This document shows, one piece after another, positions 53,955 to 64,000 of a stretch of DNA of 64,000 nucleotides. The stretch's first letter is position 1; each line of letters starts with the position of its first letter. This DNA is from Hysterangium stoloniferum. Lineage: Eukaryota; Basidiomycota; Agaricomycetes; Hysterangiales; Hysterangiaceae. The DNA lies in contig WHVD01000074.1 of assembly GCA_015178975.1 (NCBI GenBank), positions 186,001 to 250,000 on the forward strand. The letters are read 5' to 3'. The translations under genes and the position numbers were made by a program. Under the pieces are notes generated by a model. That model was not told where the DNA came from and made no database searches. It saw only the letters and a program-made list of their open reading frames with translations.

Positions 53955-54376
53955 TGTGAAGAGTGGTGGAAGTTCTGACCATTCTATATACAAAGAAATG
54001 AGGAAAATGGGAAGAAGGATGGTTCAAGTGGAGGCCTCGACTGCTATAGTTCAAGGCCTGAAGCATTAGATAGCTCAGATAATGCTACCTATGTGGTAGC
54101 TGACACATTACCCTGATCACTGCTTGCTGTAGACCTAGTTTATGTCTTATGAGTGGTGGTGCTTGGGGTAAAAGTGTGTCTGAGTTCTAATTACAGGCGC
54201 TAGAATACATAAGTCTGGCATGTATGCACCCACAAAAGTTGATGTACCACATCATAGGTCATCGAACTAAATATAAGTGTATAATAAAATAGAGAGAAAG
54301 AAGAAATAATAATGGAAATATAGTATGGGCTCATCCAGACTATATTTCCTGAGCATATTTTGCCATACCTCTCACA
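53955..54376 (-). repeat. Family A LTR, internally deleted
   Basis: 422 bp, starting TGTGAAGAGTGG and ending CTCTCACA on the plus strand, matching 3802-4432 at both ends but lacking about 200 bp in the middle. Flanks CCCAT and GTGCC differ. Confidence 0.8.
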
Positions 54377-54401
54377 GTGCCCCCCAGGTCGAAGAGCTAT
54401 G

Positions 54402-54956
54402 TCAAAGAAGGTGGTGAAGGACACTTGGAACTCCTCCCCATGCATCCTGCGAGGAACCTCCGAGGTGTAGGATAGCATTTCCCCAGGCAAGACGCTTGGC
54501 GTGAAAGGAGAGGGCAATGTCTTCCCGCTTTGAAATGTCACTGGTGGATGTCAACCCATCCAGTTTCTGGATTGAAGAGACCCAACGGCTGTAGGCCTTC
54601 TTGCACATTCGAATGATGGCATGAACATGATCAGTGGAGGTGTCAGTAATGCGAGTGATGAGAGGAGGCCGGGGGTGTAGTGATGGCAGGGCAGGAGTGA
54701 GAGGAGGTGCGCAGCTTCCATCTCCACCAGAGGGAAGTCCTTCTGGGGTGTTGGAAGCTGACAACAGATGCTCCAACAGGTCAACTAGGTTGACAGCCAA
54801 GTGAATCAGTGCATGTTCAGGAAGGACACAAGAGGAGTCAATGAGCAGGGACCAAAACATGGAGAGCTCAACCCACTCGATATCCTCCACTAAATGCAGC
54901 TGTTCCTTAGGATCATTGATGCATAAGTAAAAGGTACTCATGCGATCTGACAGCAT
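54402..54956 (-). CDS. Hypothetical 184-codon ORF
   Basis: Open frame with LVDLLEHLLSASNTPEGLPS, a Pro-rich middle (LTPALPSLHPRPPL) and a charged C-terminal part (AYSRWVSSIQKLDGLTSTSD, DIALSFHAKRLAWGNAIL). No family recognised. It sits just upstream of a family A LTR and may be an unassigned transposon ORF or a captured host segment. Length and lack of stops are moderate support for past coding. Confidence 0.3.
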   Translation of the reverse strand: MLSDRMSTFYLCINDPKEQLHLVEDIEWVELSMFWSLLIDSSCVLPEHALIHLAVNLVDLLEHLLSASNTPEGLPSGGDGSCAPPLTPALPSLHPRPPLITRITDTSTDHVHAIIRMCKKAYSRWVSSIQKLDGLTSTSDISKREDIALSFHAKRLAWGNAILHLGGSSQDAWGGVPSVLHHLL

Positions 54957-55015
54957 GAGAGACCCACTATACCCTTGGAAAATCCCCTTTAAGAAAGGGG
55001 CCCAATGGTCCCCGA

Positions 55016-55484
55016 TGATATTAGCATCTTACTATGTTTCAAGTTATCTACCAAGTCATTGTATCAGAAACTGTCAGCACACCAACACTGATGTATACCT
55101 TCATGGCAATCAAACCCCATTTATGCCCCTGTCAAGATATACTTGTACTATCTGGTTATACTTTTATGCATCTCCTTTTACTCATGAGGCAATCAGAATA
55201 TCGACTTAGATAACCCTCTAGTCTCTGGCACAACTATCCATTCATGACCTTCGCTCTCCAATGTAATCCTACTTACAATCCGACTTACAATTACTTCATA
55301 CTCATTACCTCGGCTCCCAACTGTTGTCAACAGTTTGACCCCCGATCATTGAGTATTCTTACATCTGAAATTTAAGGATGACTGATGGTACCTTTGCGAG
55401 AGCACAGCACATATGTAAGCTGAAGCCAAGTCCTTCCGCTCAGCCCCTGTTGGAAACTTGAACCTCCCATTTCAGCTCTTAACA
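55016..55484 (-). repeat. Family D LTR
   Basis: About 469 bp, in the same orientation as 52317-53047. In element orientation it starts TGTTAAGAGCTGAAATGGG and contains GACTTGGCTTCAGCTTACAT. A nearby AATGGT occurs on both sides (about 55004 and 55484) but does not coincide with TG..CA ends. Confidence 0.65.
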
Positions 55485-55559
55485 ATGGTTTAAAAATCAA
55501 CCTTAAAGATGGGGCCCAGCCACCCCTTATATGCAGGCATATTTATCTGCTGTCCTCCA

Positions 55560-57545
55560 TGGAACTCTCAGCTATCTGGGATTTCCTGGATAAGCATTTG
55601 TCCATAGGTTTTATCTGACCATCAAAGTCTCCTTTCGGAACACCCCTCCTTTTGTTTGAAAAAAGGACAGACCCCTTAGATTATGCATTGATTTCCATGG
55701 ACTCAATGCTGTTACCTGGAAAGATAAGTACCTACTCCCACTTATTTCCAATCTACTCAAAGGTCTGCTGAATGCCTGGATCTATACCAAGATAGACCTT
55801 AAACATACCTACCACTTGGTCCAGATTGCTGTGGGGGATGAGTGGAAAACCACCTTTTGGACCTGTGACAGAGCTTTTGAATGGTTGGTTATACCCTTTG
55901 GGCTTACCAACACTCTGTCTGTGTTTCAAGGTCTTATTAATGATATTTCTTCTGACATGCTTGATGAATGTGTCATTGCTTATTTAGATGACATCCTTAT
56001 CTACTCTGAGGACCCTGTGGCACATATGTGACAAGCAAGTCCATGAAGTCTTCTGGAGACTCTGGCAACATCATTTATTTGCAAACAGTAAAAAATGTAC
56101 TTTTGACACAGACTCTGTGGAGTATTTGGGTTTCATCATGGGACCCAATGGACTCTGGATGGATAAAGCCAAAGTCCAAGCTATCAAAGATTGGCCTGAA
56201 CCCCATAAAGTCAAAGATATATGTACAATCCTTCCTCAGGTTCACCAATTTTTAGTGGCAGTTTATCTGCAAGTATTCCACAATCACAGTCCCCTTTACC
56301 CATCTCACATGTAAGGGTGCTCCATGGGATTTTAATAATATGTGCCATGCTGCACTTGACCTGTTAAAAAAATTCTTTTTCATCAGCTCCTATCCTTTTA
56401 CATTGGAAACCAGGTTTCCCACTCATTGTTGAGATGGACACCTTGGATTATGAATTAGGAACCATTCTGTTGATCAAGGGCTCTGACAGAGAAATTCACC
56501 CTGTTGCCTTTCTCTCCCAGACATTTACTGGACTGGAGCTCAATTATGATGTCCATGACAAGGAACTCCTCACAATTTTTGAAGCTTTTAAAGCATGGCA
56601 ACACTATTTGGAAGGCATGGAATTTCCAGTTGACATTGTCACTGATCATAAAATTTAGAATATTTTGCCACCATGAAACCTTTGGCCTGCTGGCAAGCCC
56701 ACTGGGCTGAATACCTGTCCACTTTTAATATGGTCATCTGTTTTAGACCCAGTCATCATGGTGGAAAGCCTGATGCTTTGACTAGACAGTGGGACATCTA
56801 TCCCAAAGAGAGGAGTGATGACTATGCCATGGTAAACCCCCACAACTCAAAACCAATATTCACCAACTCACAGCTTACTGCATCAGTCTGCACTTACCTC
56901 ATCCATCCAGTCGTGTGTGGAATTATAATTATGGATATCAAGAAATTAAATCAAGATATTCTATCAGCAATTCTGCTAGGCCTGGTGACCAAGACACACC
57001 TTGGCAACCCCACAAACCCCTATCAACCCCAGTGGTCCTTCAACTAACATGGTTTTATTAGCCTTGATGATCACATTTATATACCAGACTCTGGCACCCT
57101 CCATCTCCAGATTACACAGTACAATCATGATCACCCACTCCCAGGACATTTTGGGCTCAAAATAACTCTCTCTATGATAAGAAGAGAATATACCTGGCCC
57201 TGACTCCGAGATTTCATTCAGCACTATTGTAAATCTTGCATCACTTGTTTATGCTCCAAATCACAGTGTCACAAGCTTATGGCCTTCTGAAACAACTCCT
57301 GGTACCAGAATACCTGTGGAATTCCATTTCTATGGATTTCATTGAACACCTACCAGACTCAAAAGGCTTTTCCACTATCCTAGTCATTGTTGTTGGACTC
57401 TCCAAGCAAGGTATTTTCATCCCCATGCATGATACCATCATGTCCATGCAGTTAGTGGGACTCTTTATTGTCCATGTATTTTCCAAGCACAGAGTCCCAT
57501 CCCACATGACTTCTGACCATGGCTCAGAATTTGAGGGACATGGGG
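55560..57545 (+). pseudogene. Gypsy pol remnant: RT, RNase H, partial integrase
   Basis: RT: LRLCIDFHGLNAVTWKDKYL, LISNLLKGLLNAWIYTKIDL, IPFGLTNTLSVFQGLINDIS and YLDDILIYSEDP with both Asp (55816-56031), then SKKCTFDTDSVEYLGFIMGP (55988-56314). RNase H: EMDTLDYELGTILLIKG, HPVAFLSQTFTGLELNYDVH and DKELLTIFEAFKAWQHYLEG (56434-56658). Connection: FRPSHHGGKPDALTRQWDIY (56673-57047). Integrase: SMDFIEHLPDSKGFSTILVI and MTSDHGSEFEGH (57236-57545), with two Asp of the DDE triad and no Glu. It ends by an abrupt switch to family A gag. Closely related to the minus fragment at 12590-13170. Confidence 0.88.
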
Positions 57546-57665
57546 GGGCAAAACCCAGGGATTCCTAAACTTACAAACTGCACTGGCACTCAATGTGACA
57601 ACTTACCCAATGAAATGGCTCTTACCCTCAACATGAGTGACATCAAGATCAAATGGTCCAAGAAT
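57546..57665 (+). pseudogene. Family A gag fragment fused to the pol remnant
   Basis: Within the continuous strand, the pol of the preceding element gives way to sequence matching family A gag at 41280-41400 (AAACCCAGGGATTCCTA, ACTCTCAACATGA-like and ATCAAGATCAAATGGTCCA). Only about 120 bp are present, without LTRs. Confidence 0.65.
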
Positions 57666-58624
57666 GGGGTAGTTTCAAGCTGCAGGCCTTAGAGCTATCT
57701 TCATATATGTAGACTTTTTTGGTTGTTGTGTCTAGATAAATAGTCAATTGCAAAAATGTAGATGGCCCCAATCATTACTTCCATCAATGTCTGTGATGCC
57801 AACTTCACAAAGTCAATCGGATTGTTTGGACATTATAATTTTGAAGTGCACTGCTGTCTTTCAGGAGTCAGACACCACATGGCAAATTCATGAGCTATTT
57901 TTGATGCTGGAGCAACCATTTGGCCAGCCCCCCCCAAGGAACATTTCATTTCCCTTCCTGTCTGGAAACAAGAGGTTGTGAAAGTGAATCCATATGCACT
58001 CATGATGATCAGCCCCATGCTTTCAGTGTGATGTAGATGGTGATGGGCAAGGGAAGAACATGTGGGGACATTTGGAAGGTCATTGGGGGGTACTGGGAGT
58101 GGGGGGACACTTGCATGATGTGGTATCTATGGAACCAACACTGTAGGCTTCCACAATGTCAATTCACCTGGATGTTAAATCAGCATTGCACTTCTCAAAT
58201 GCCCACAGGCTCTTTGTGAGTCCTGTGAACAAATCCTTGGGAATTACAGAGAATTCTGTCTCAGGTAAACTGCCATGAGTGGGAGTGCTATTTCATGAGC
58301 TTGAGACCATTATAGAATGACTGTTCTCAGAATTGGGCTGGGTGGTACAATCAGATACAGACATACATATGCTGTCAGTCTGGGCTTAGTAGACTTTCCT
58401 CACATTCTCTCTCCTCTTGGTTGGTAATCTGACTCTAGGCAATGTTCAGATGGTGCAGCAGTGCAACTTGGAGTCATTTTACTACCCCCTTTCATGCTAT
58501 AACCTCCATGCACACATCCCCTCAGGTAACCACTCTCCAGCATCCACTAACTTCATTCTCAGGACCTCAAGTTACTTGGTCCTGTTCCACTCTTGGTATT
58601 TGGAATATGACAGCACTCTTATCA
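57666..58624. other. Decayed sequence, nothing identified
   Basis: Open frames at 57748-57981 and 58417-58656 carry no recognised motif. Some phrases (for example TVFQESDTTWQIHELF) suggest old coding sequence, but I cannot name it. Confidence 0.3.
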
Positions 58625-58688
58625 CAAACAGTTACAAACAGTCACAGAAAGTCTAAAAGAGTCACAAAAATTCTAAAAGAGTTGCAAG
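58625..58688. repeat. Short-unit tandem repeat, left part
   Basis: Imperfect units of AGTCTAAAAGAGTTGCAAA and AGTCACAAA. The array is split by the copia element at 58689 and continues at 60148. Confidence 0.8.
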
Positions 58689-58809
58689 TGTTAGAATATG
58701 TTGTATTGCAAGCCATTGATGCATTTTACACTCGGCTATTTTGTACTTTACAGTAGCTTAGTCATCGTAAATAAAACCTTGTCCATTTTCCTTATGCCAT
58801 CTTCAAACA
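58689..58809 (+). repeat. 5' LTR of the miniature copia element
   Basis: 121 bp. Differs from the right LTR at a few positions, mostly C/T or G/A. Confidence 0.92.
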
Positions 58810-58823
58810 GGTTATGGGCCCTG
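58810..58823 (+). promoter_or_regulatory. Primer-binding site, half-tRNA type
   Basis: GGTTATGGGCCCTG immediately after the LTR. It is complementary, with one mismatch, to the anticodon arm of initiator tRNA-Met (CAGGGCTCATAACC), the primer site type known from copia and Ty5. Confidence 0.75.
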
Positions 58824-58869
58824 CCCTGTTGCTTTAAAAGTCACACTAATACCATCTCATCATCTTATG

Positions 58870-59687
58870 TCTAATATCAATGCCGTACTTGTGAGTATCC
58901 CAAAACTCTCGGGTGATAACTACCATGAATGGAAGTTTTCACTGTCAATGGTTTTGCGGCGTGCTGGATCATGGAGTGTTGTTAGTGGAGGAGCAAAGGC
59001 ACCTAAGTATGAGAATAGCAAGGAGTATTTGGATTGGGCAAAGCATTCGGAGGATGGTTACATGGCAATTGGATTGACAATCACGTCAAGCCAACAATTG
59101 TATATTTGGGATTGCACCACTGGACCAGAGGCATGGCAAGCTCATGTGAAAATCTATCAGGCAAATAATCGGACCAATCAGATTTCATTGAAATGCCAGC
59201 TCTATATGTACCAGCATGATGTCAAAAAGCCAGTGATGGAATATGTCCATGGCATTTTGACTCTTGCTTCGCAGCTTTGAGCGATTGGAGTCGAGTTATG
59301 TGATGAGGATGTGCCAGATGTCCTCATCTATTGTTTGGCTCCAGAATTTGGTGTGGTAGCAACTGCTCTTATGCAATGAGTGGGATCACTTACCGTCGAA
59401 GAAATTTCCATGGCACTGGTAGAAGAAGAAAGCCATCTAAAAGGGCGGAAAGAAAATGAAAGTCAGATTGCCATGAAAATGAAAGTCAGATTGCCATGAA
59501 AATGAAAGTTGACTCACCAAATGTGAAATGGCCAAAGAATTGCTATAGGTGCAACGGCAAAGGTCACATTGCGCATTTTTGTCCCATGCCGAGCCCGGTT
59601 GTTTCATCTTCGAGTGGATTACCTACCAAAAACATGGAGATCCCCACTGATAGCACAGGGAAGAGTGCTTTTATTTTGCATATTTAA
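58870..59687 (+). pseudogene. Copia gag with zinc knuckle
   Basis: Starts MSNINAVLVSIPKLSGDNYH EWKFSLSMVL, the standard copia gag opening (KLxGxNYxxWKxxL), and continues GPEAWQAHVKIYQANNRTNQ, LKCQLYMYQHDVKKPVMEYV. It ends at TGA 59278-59280. After further stops the frame holds CYRCNGKGHIAHFC, a CX2CX4HX4C knuckle with canonical spacing (59530-59590). A 27-29-bp phrase (ATGAAAGTCAGATTGCC) is duplicated in tandem at about 59455-59500. The protein is truncated. Confidence 0.88.
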
Positions 59688-60026
59688 AATTGTCCTGTGG
59701 ACTAGGAGTTATGAGCAAGGCTCCAAGGTCTGGCATTTTTGGAGTCTGGGAGGTTGGGGGAATGCATTCTAGGAGTGAGGACACTCTGAGGTTCGGGTCA
59801 ATGCCAAATGTACCAGACAGACATTGCATCTAGTGGGCACAGCAGGTTTTCTCAAAATTTTCAAGCGGATTCTGCATCTAGTGGGCACAGCAGATTTTCG
59901 TGTTGATTTTCGGATGGGTTTTGCATCAAGTGGGTGCAATATTTTTTGTGTGTGTTAAAATTGTTCATTTCTCATTTTTCGTGTGTATGGTCTTACTGCA
60001 CACTTAAATGACTTGCAAAGTGGGTG

Positions 60027-60147
60027 TGTTAGAATACATTGTATTGCAAGCCATTGATGCATTTTATGCTCAGCTATTTCGTACTTTACAGTAGCTTAGT
60101 CATCGTAAATAAAACCTTGTCCATTTTCCTTTTGCCATCTTCAAACA
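60027..60147 (+). repeat. 3' LTR of the miniature copia element
   Basis: 121 bp, TGTTAGAATACA to CTTCAAACA. Between gag and this LTR the internal region has a repeated phrase (GCATCTAGTGGGCACAGCAG, two copies and one variant, 59826-59940). Confidence 0.92.
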
Positions 60148-60310
60148 GCAAGGAGTCTAAAAGAGTTGCAAAAAGTCTAACAGAGTCACAAAGAGTTGCA
60201 AAGAGTCACAAAGAGTCTAAAAGAGTTGCAAAAAGTCTAAAAGGGTCACAAAAAGTCTAAAAGGGTCACAAAGAGTTGCAAAGAGTTGCAATGAATCACA
60301 CTGTATCCTT
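60148..60310. repeat. Short-unit tandem repeat, right part
   Basis: Continuation of the 58625 array: GAGTCTAAAAGAGTTGCAAA and GAGTCACAAA units, about ten in all. Confidence 0.85.
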
Positions 60311-60769
60311 TCAAATATTTGTGAATCATCCTGAATCAGAAAAAATTGGTTCAGGGTTTCTCACCTTGAAAAACTTTTAAGAAACTCATAGGAAATTGTC
60401 AATTTCTTCATAATTTCACAAACCCTTTTTTTGAATTTCCATAGTGATTGTGACCAAGGAAAATTTTGTTGAAATATATAATTATTCAATGATTTTACAT
60501 ATAATTAAATTATAAATTTCATTATAGTTTTCCTCCCTTGACAAAACATTAAGAAAACTTTGTCTTGGCACAGATTTTTTGAGGCAGAAAATCATAGTTT
60601 CCATTCAATTCCCTGAGGGCAAAATTGAATAGAAATATGTGGTTTTCAATTGATTTCTCATGGCATCTTATGGATAATTGGGAGACCAATCAAAGAAGTG
60701 AGAGGTAGTGGCAGGTCAAAAGAAGGATGGGAAGGGCAAGGATCAAACTAAAACTTAATGGGTTTAAAT
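60311..60769. other. AT-rich intergenic sequence
   Basis: No coding or repeat structure recognised; almost no CG dinucleotides. Confidence 0.35.
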
Positions 60770-61015
60770 ATATAAGTATTCTGAGAGGTATGAGTTGGCA
60801 AAATAGCATGTAAATGTAGAATAGGTAGTGGGAGAGTGTCAGAATGGAGACAGAACAGAATGATCAAATAATGATCTACAGAGAAAGCAAGTATTGGGGT
60901 GCTGCAGGTAGTAGGGCTGTGGTTGGGGATACTGATGGTGGGGTTCTGGATGGTTACAAATGTAAAATTGAGGTTTACAGGGCTGAAAAGTAGAGATCCT
61001 AACAGTATCCCTCTA
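60770..61015 (+). repeat. Dispersed repeat shared with 13186-13435
   Basis: Matches the 13.2-kb block in order of phrases, including GGCTGTGGTTGGGGATAC and the end GATCCTAACAG. More diverged at CG sites. Confidence 0.45.
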
Positions 61016-62384
61016 TTGGGTTGAGACCTTTTGAGATCTTTCTAGAAAATGACATCAAACACCTTGTGTACTCACTTGGATAATATGCTGCACCTATGAT
61101 AATTTGTCAAAGTGGGCACTTCAAAGATATAAATTTTTGAAAAATAAAATAAAATGAAACACTTCAATTCCTCTTGTTCCTCTTTCCATGCCTCATTCAC
61201 TCTTCAATCTGAGCCTTACTGACAATGAGGGTGTTGAGGCATTACATCAGCAATTATGGAATGCTGAGGACAGGACATGTCAGTGCCTCAAGTGGGAGCT
61301 GCAGAAAAGAAGGGGGAGGAGGAGTGTAAAATGGCATTGGCAGTGAAGAGGAAGACTACCAGGATGCCAGGAAGGGGAAGGGGAAGGTGTTGGTAGGACT
61401 GTCCAAGGTGTGTTAAGTTTCTTTCTTTCTTTTTGTCTTTCACTGTTAATGATATCTAGGGCAAAATGAAACATAAGGATGATCAGGATGATGTTGAAGA
61501 AGTTGGGAGGTCCAATAGGGTGAGCTGCTGGACTCTTCTATTTTTTTTCTCTTTCTGACCTTTACCAGGAAAGGGCCAATATTGGTGTTCCATTGTGCAC
61601 AGGGTGCACATTGACAAGGGTCCAGTGTATGCCCATGAACCTTAATAGCTTGTGGAAAGTGTAACTGATCCAAAAAGGGTTCTACTTTTGCAACCACATC
61701 ACTGGGTGTCTTGGAACTATGGTGGGTGTGCTACAGCACTGAAAGGAGGGACTGGTAGCACAGTTGATGGGGGAGCCAGAGGAAAAACCGTTGTCCAAGT
61801 GTATGTTTGGGACTGTGGACTGGCCTACATCAACTGGGTCAGTGTCAGGGAGGAATAAGTCAACTCCTGTAGTGGTAGATGGTGAGAATAAGTTACTGTA
61901 GTGGGGGGGCTGTCCCAGATGGGTACTTTATAATCTAAGCAGTAATGATTGTGTGTCTAAAGAGTTGAGGTGATTGAGTGTAAGAGCTTTGGTACACACA
62001 AATTCCAGGTCAGATGATCCAGCTATTAGTTCAGTGTAATCACAATGATTCTTTTGATAGGAATACCCATGGTCAATATGATCTCCCAGTCATTTGGGGC
62101 AGAAATGGACTGGTGGGGTAATTTGATGCACAAGTGAAAGACAATACTGGAAGAGAAAAGATAGTGAACATAGTGTATTAAGGATTCCAAGAGGGAAGAA
62201 ACCACCCTAGTTGATATGAGTGTATTATCATTGAAGAAGACTTGCAAGGCAGCAAAGTTCCAATACATTGAGTACTATGTCGGAAAATAAATATGAACCA
62301 CCAAGGATGGCCTATTTATATTTATTCCATCTACCATGATCTTCAATATGGGTTAAAAGCCTTTGTTTATTCCAAGGTTTTGGG
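61016..62384. other. Decayed sequence, nothing identified
   Basis: CG-poor. Open frames at 61446-61697 and 61652-61858 show no recognised motif. Confidence 0.3.
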
Positions 62385-63740
62385 CTATAAGATCACCAAT
62401 ATTGGAGATTTAACATGTATTTTGAAGACAAGATGAGCATGAATGAGACAAACATAGTCATGGATCAGTAATTGTTCCCAGTGTGCTTTGTTATTCTTCA
62501 ATGACTTGCTTTGTGTGATCTTGGCTAGCTGACATGGGAACTGAAGTGGCAGGGCTTCTTCGAGACTTGCTAGTGGGATTATATATGAGGTGATAGTCAT
62601 TATGTAATGAATCATATGTGGTTCTAGCCATGACTGGCACTTGCTGATATACATATTCAAGGTCAAGAGATCCATCTATCAGGAATTATTTTGTTATTGA
62701 ACAATGTGGCAACTTCAGAATTCTTGAGCACTAGATTTTGGGGCATTCCATTGTATATATTTCTCTCATTTGAGAGATAATGTATCCTTGGACAGTGTTA
62801 ATGCAGTGGAAGCAATCCAGAGTGATGCTCATTGTTTGCTACTTCAGTGTGGCCAATGCTATCTTGATTCATTCAGGAATTTGAAGGAGAAGAAACCAAT
62901 TTCACCAATTCTCTACTTGTACATCAATTGAAAGGTGTGGCCACTATGCATAGGAAGGAACAAGGTGATGACAACTAACATTCCAGAGGCCCATGGATCG
63001 AGTCAATGAGTTCTTTAATATTAGATTGAATCAAATGACTGTCTCACTGCTACTCGAAAGGAAATCATTCAAAAATGACAATTGGTGGAATGAACTCCAG
63101 TCAACTGACATGGAAGCAGGAGGAGAAATGTCGAGATAGCGAGTAAACTAAATTCTCGTGGTGTGTAGTGTGACACTGATGACTGAAACATTGAAACAGA
63201 ACACAAACAAGATTTCTTTTGGATTGGCTGCTCCATGTGGTGGGTTGTGGGTATTCTTCAGCTTGTAGTTAAGATGTGCTTCCACCTGACATGACAACAA
63301 GCTATTTCTTTCTTATCCAAGGTGAAAGCTCATGACACATGAACAAGTATGGGTGTCTTGATTATGTCCACTGGTAGTTCTTGCAACTGTATTCAATGCA
63401 TGTATGGAATCAACATGTGCAATATACAGAGCTTGGGGCAATGGTGAAAAGTGATTGCATGTGGGTTTATATTGCTCGGGCTATGGCTTAACCATATAGT
63501 TTCATAGCATCTGCAATCCAGATTGCAAAGTGAGTTGAATAAAAGGCAATGCTATTTGGCTCCTCCTGGTCTGGCTGAGAATGTGTGTGGAGTATCCAAG
63601 AGCTATGAATAAGAATTGTCTCCAATGGATGGTGCAAGATCTTTGTCAGGGAAACCATGTTCCTCCAACACTGATGTGGGGTCTAATTAGACCCTACAGA
63701 GACATGCATGGAAAGTGTGGTGGCCACACAAAGGAAGGAA
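62385..63740 (-). pseudogene. Diverged copy of the family X coding region
   Basis: Homologous to 17766-18709. Shared minus-strand phrases: LKNNKAHWEQLLIHDYVCLI with HLVFKIHVKS near 62420-62520, and DPTSVLEEHGF near 63660-63690. Additional shared DNA lies at about 63450 (ATGGTGAAAAGTGATTGCATG against the 18245 region). The spacing between the shared parts is about 750 bp longer than at 18 kb. Most CG sites are lost and stops are present, so this copy is dead. Identity of the protein is unknown. Confidence 0.45.
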
Positions 63741-63792
63741 CATGCAGTGAAATATAAAAGCTCAAGTCTGTAATTGATGGATTAGTGTTTGG

Positions 63793-63945
63793 TCAAATCA
63801 TGCATTATGTCAAATCATGCATTATGTCAAATCATGCATTATGTCAAATCATGCATTATGTCAAATCATGCATTATGTCAAATCATGCATTATGTCAAAT
63901 CATGCATTATGTCAAATCATGCATTATGTCAAATCATGCATTATG
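63793..63945. repeat. 17-bp minisatellite, nine units
   Basis: Nine perfect tandem copies of TCAAATCATGCATTATG. Each unit contains the palindrome ATGCAT. The 61-codon open frame across it is artificial. Confidence 0.96.
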
Positions 63946-64000
63946 TCACAGTATGGAAGAACAGAAATGAGTGTGGGATGGTATCAAGTGTCATGAATCA

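Larger units (their letters stand above)
58689..60147 (+). mobile_element. Miniature Ty1/copia element (gag only), with target duplication
   Basis: 1459 bp with 121-bp LTRs (58689-58809 and 60027-60147) that start TGTTAGAATA and end CTTCAAACA. Flanked by the duplication GCAAG at 58684-58688 and 60148-60152. The primer-binding site GGTTATGGGCCCTG follows the left LTR and a polypurine tract AAAGTGGGTG precedes the right one. Only gag and a zinc knuckle are coded; protease, integrase, RT and RNase H are absent. It is a large-internal-deletion derivative that would need a helper. Confidence 0.93.

Noticed and set aside
63785..63970. Tandem 17-bp units considered as a CRISPR-like array
   Set aside because: There are no spacers; the units are directly adjacent and identical, so this is a minisatellite in a eukaryotic genome.

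Overview
The window looks like nuclear DNA of a basidiomycete fungus, most likely an agaricomycete. The evidence is one intact host gene with six short introns (50-63 nt), a nuclear tRNA-Leu gene with a short intron, a KDZ-type DNA transposon, a chromodomain Ty3/gypsy element of basidiomycete type, and several solo LTRs. Almost everything else is transposon debris in many states of decay, so this reads as a repeat-rich, probably heterochromatic island. Species was not determined.

Layout. 1-7.6 kb: a minus-strand Ty3/gypsy element (family A) with its 5' LTR at 6946-7592, cut by the left window edge, carrying a nested solo LTR of its own family. 7.6-13.2 kb: gag-protease remnant of a second gypsy type, a LINE reverse-transcriptase fragment, an 18-bp minisatellite and a gypsy RNase H fragment. 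13.5-14.2 kb: a solo LTR with a perfect target duplication. 15.6-17.4 kb: the host island, with a NOSIP-like RING/U-box protein gene and tRNA-Leu(AAG). 17.7-25 kb: an unidentified minus-strand coding region, a 1149-bp TRIM-like element with intact target duplication, and broken ISWI gene pieces. 26.0-26.9 kb: an intron-containing serine carboxypeptidase pseudogene.

30.2-40.4 kb is a clear nest. A KDZ transposase is split by a Tc1/mariner element (TA duplication at both ends), which is itself split by a 6480-bp chromovirus (33250-39729, 302-bp LTRs, AACAT duplication). That chromovirus carries a 672-bp AT-rich insertion in pol. 40.4-44.3 kb: a second, plus-strand copy of family A. 45.5-47.4 kb: a satellite block with 18-bp and 17-bp minisatellites. 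47.7-50.5 kb: a Tc1-like fragment and a truncated Ty1/copia element. 50.5-57.7 kb: LTRs, gag and pol pieces of further gypsy families. 58.7-60.1 kb: a 1459-bp gag-only copia element with 121-bp LTRs, intact GCAAG duplication and a half-tRNA-type primer-binding site. 60.1-64 kb: decayed repeats, a diverged copy of the unidentified 18-kb coding region, and a 17-bp minisatellite.

Only the NOSIP-like gene and tRNA-Leu look functional. Every transposon reading frame examined carries stops, frameshifts or deletions. The decay fits cytosine-methylation-driven mutation: in the youngest LTR pair, six of seven differences are transitions in one direction and three of these are at CpG sites. No new functional system is demonstrated. 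The most notable items are the triple nest, the two miniature LTR elements, the inverted ISWI fragments and the unidentified family present at 18 and 62 kb.
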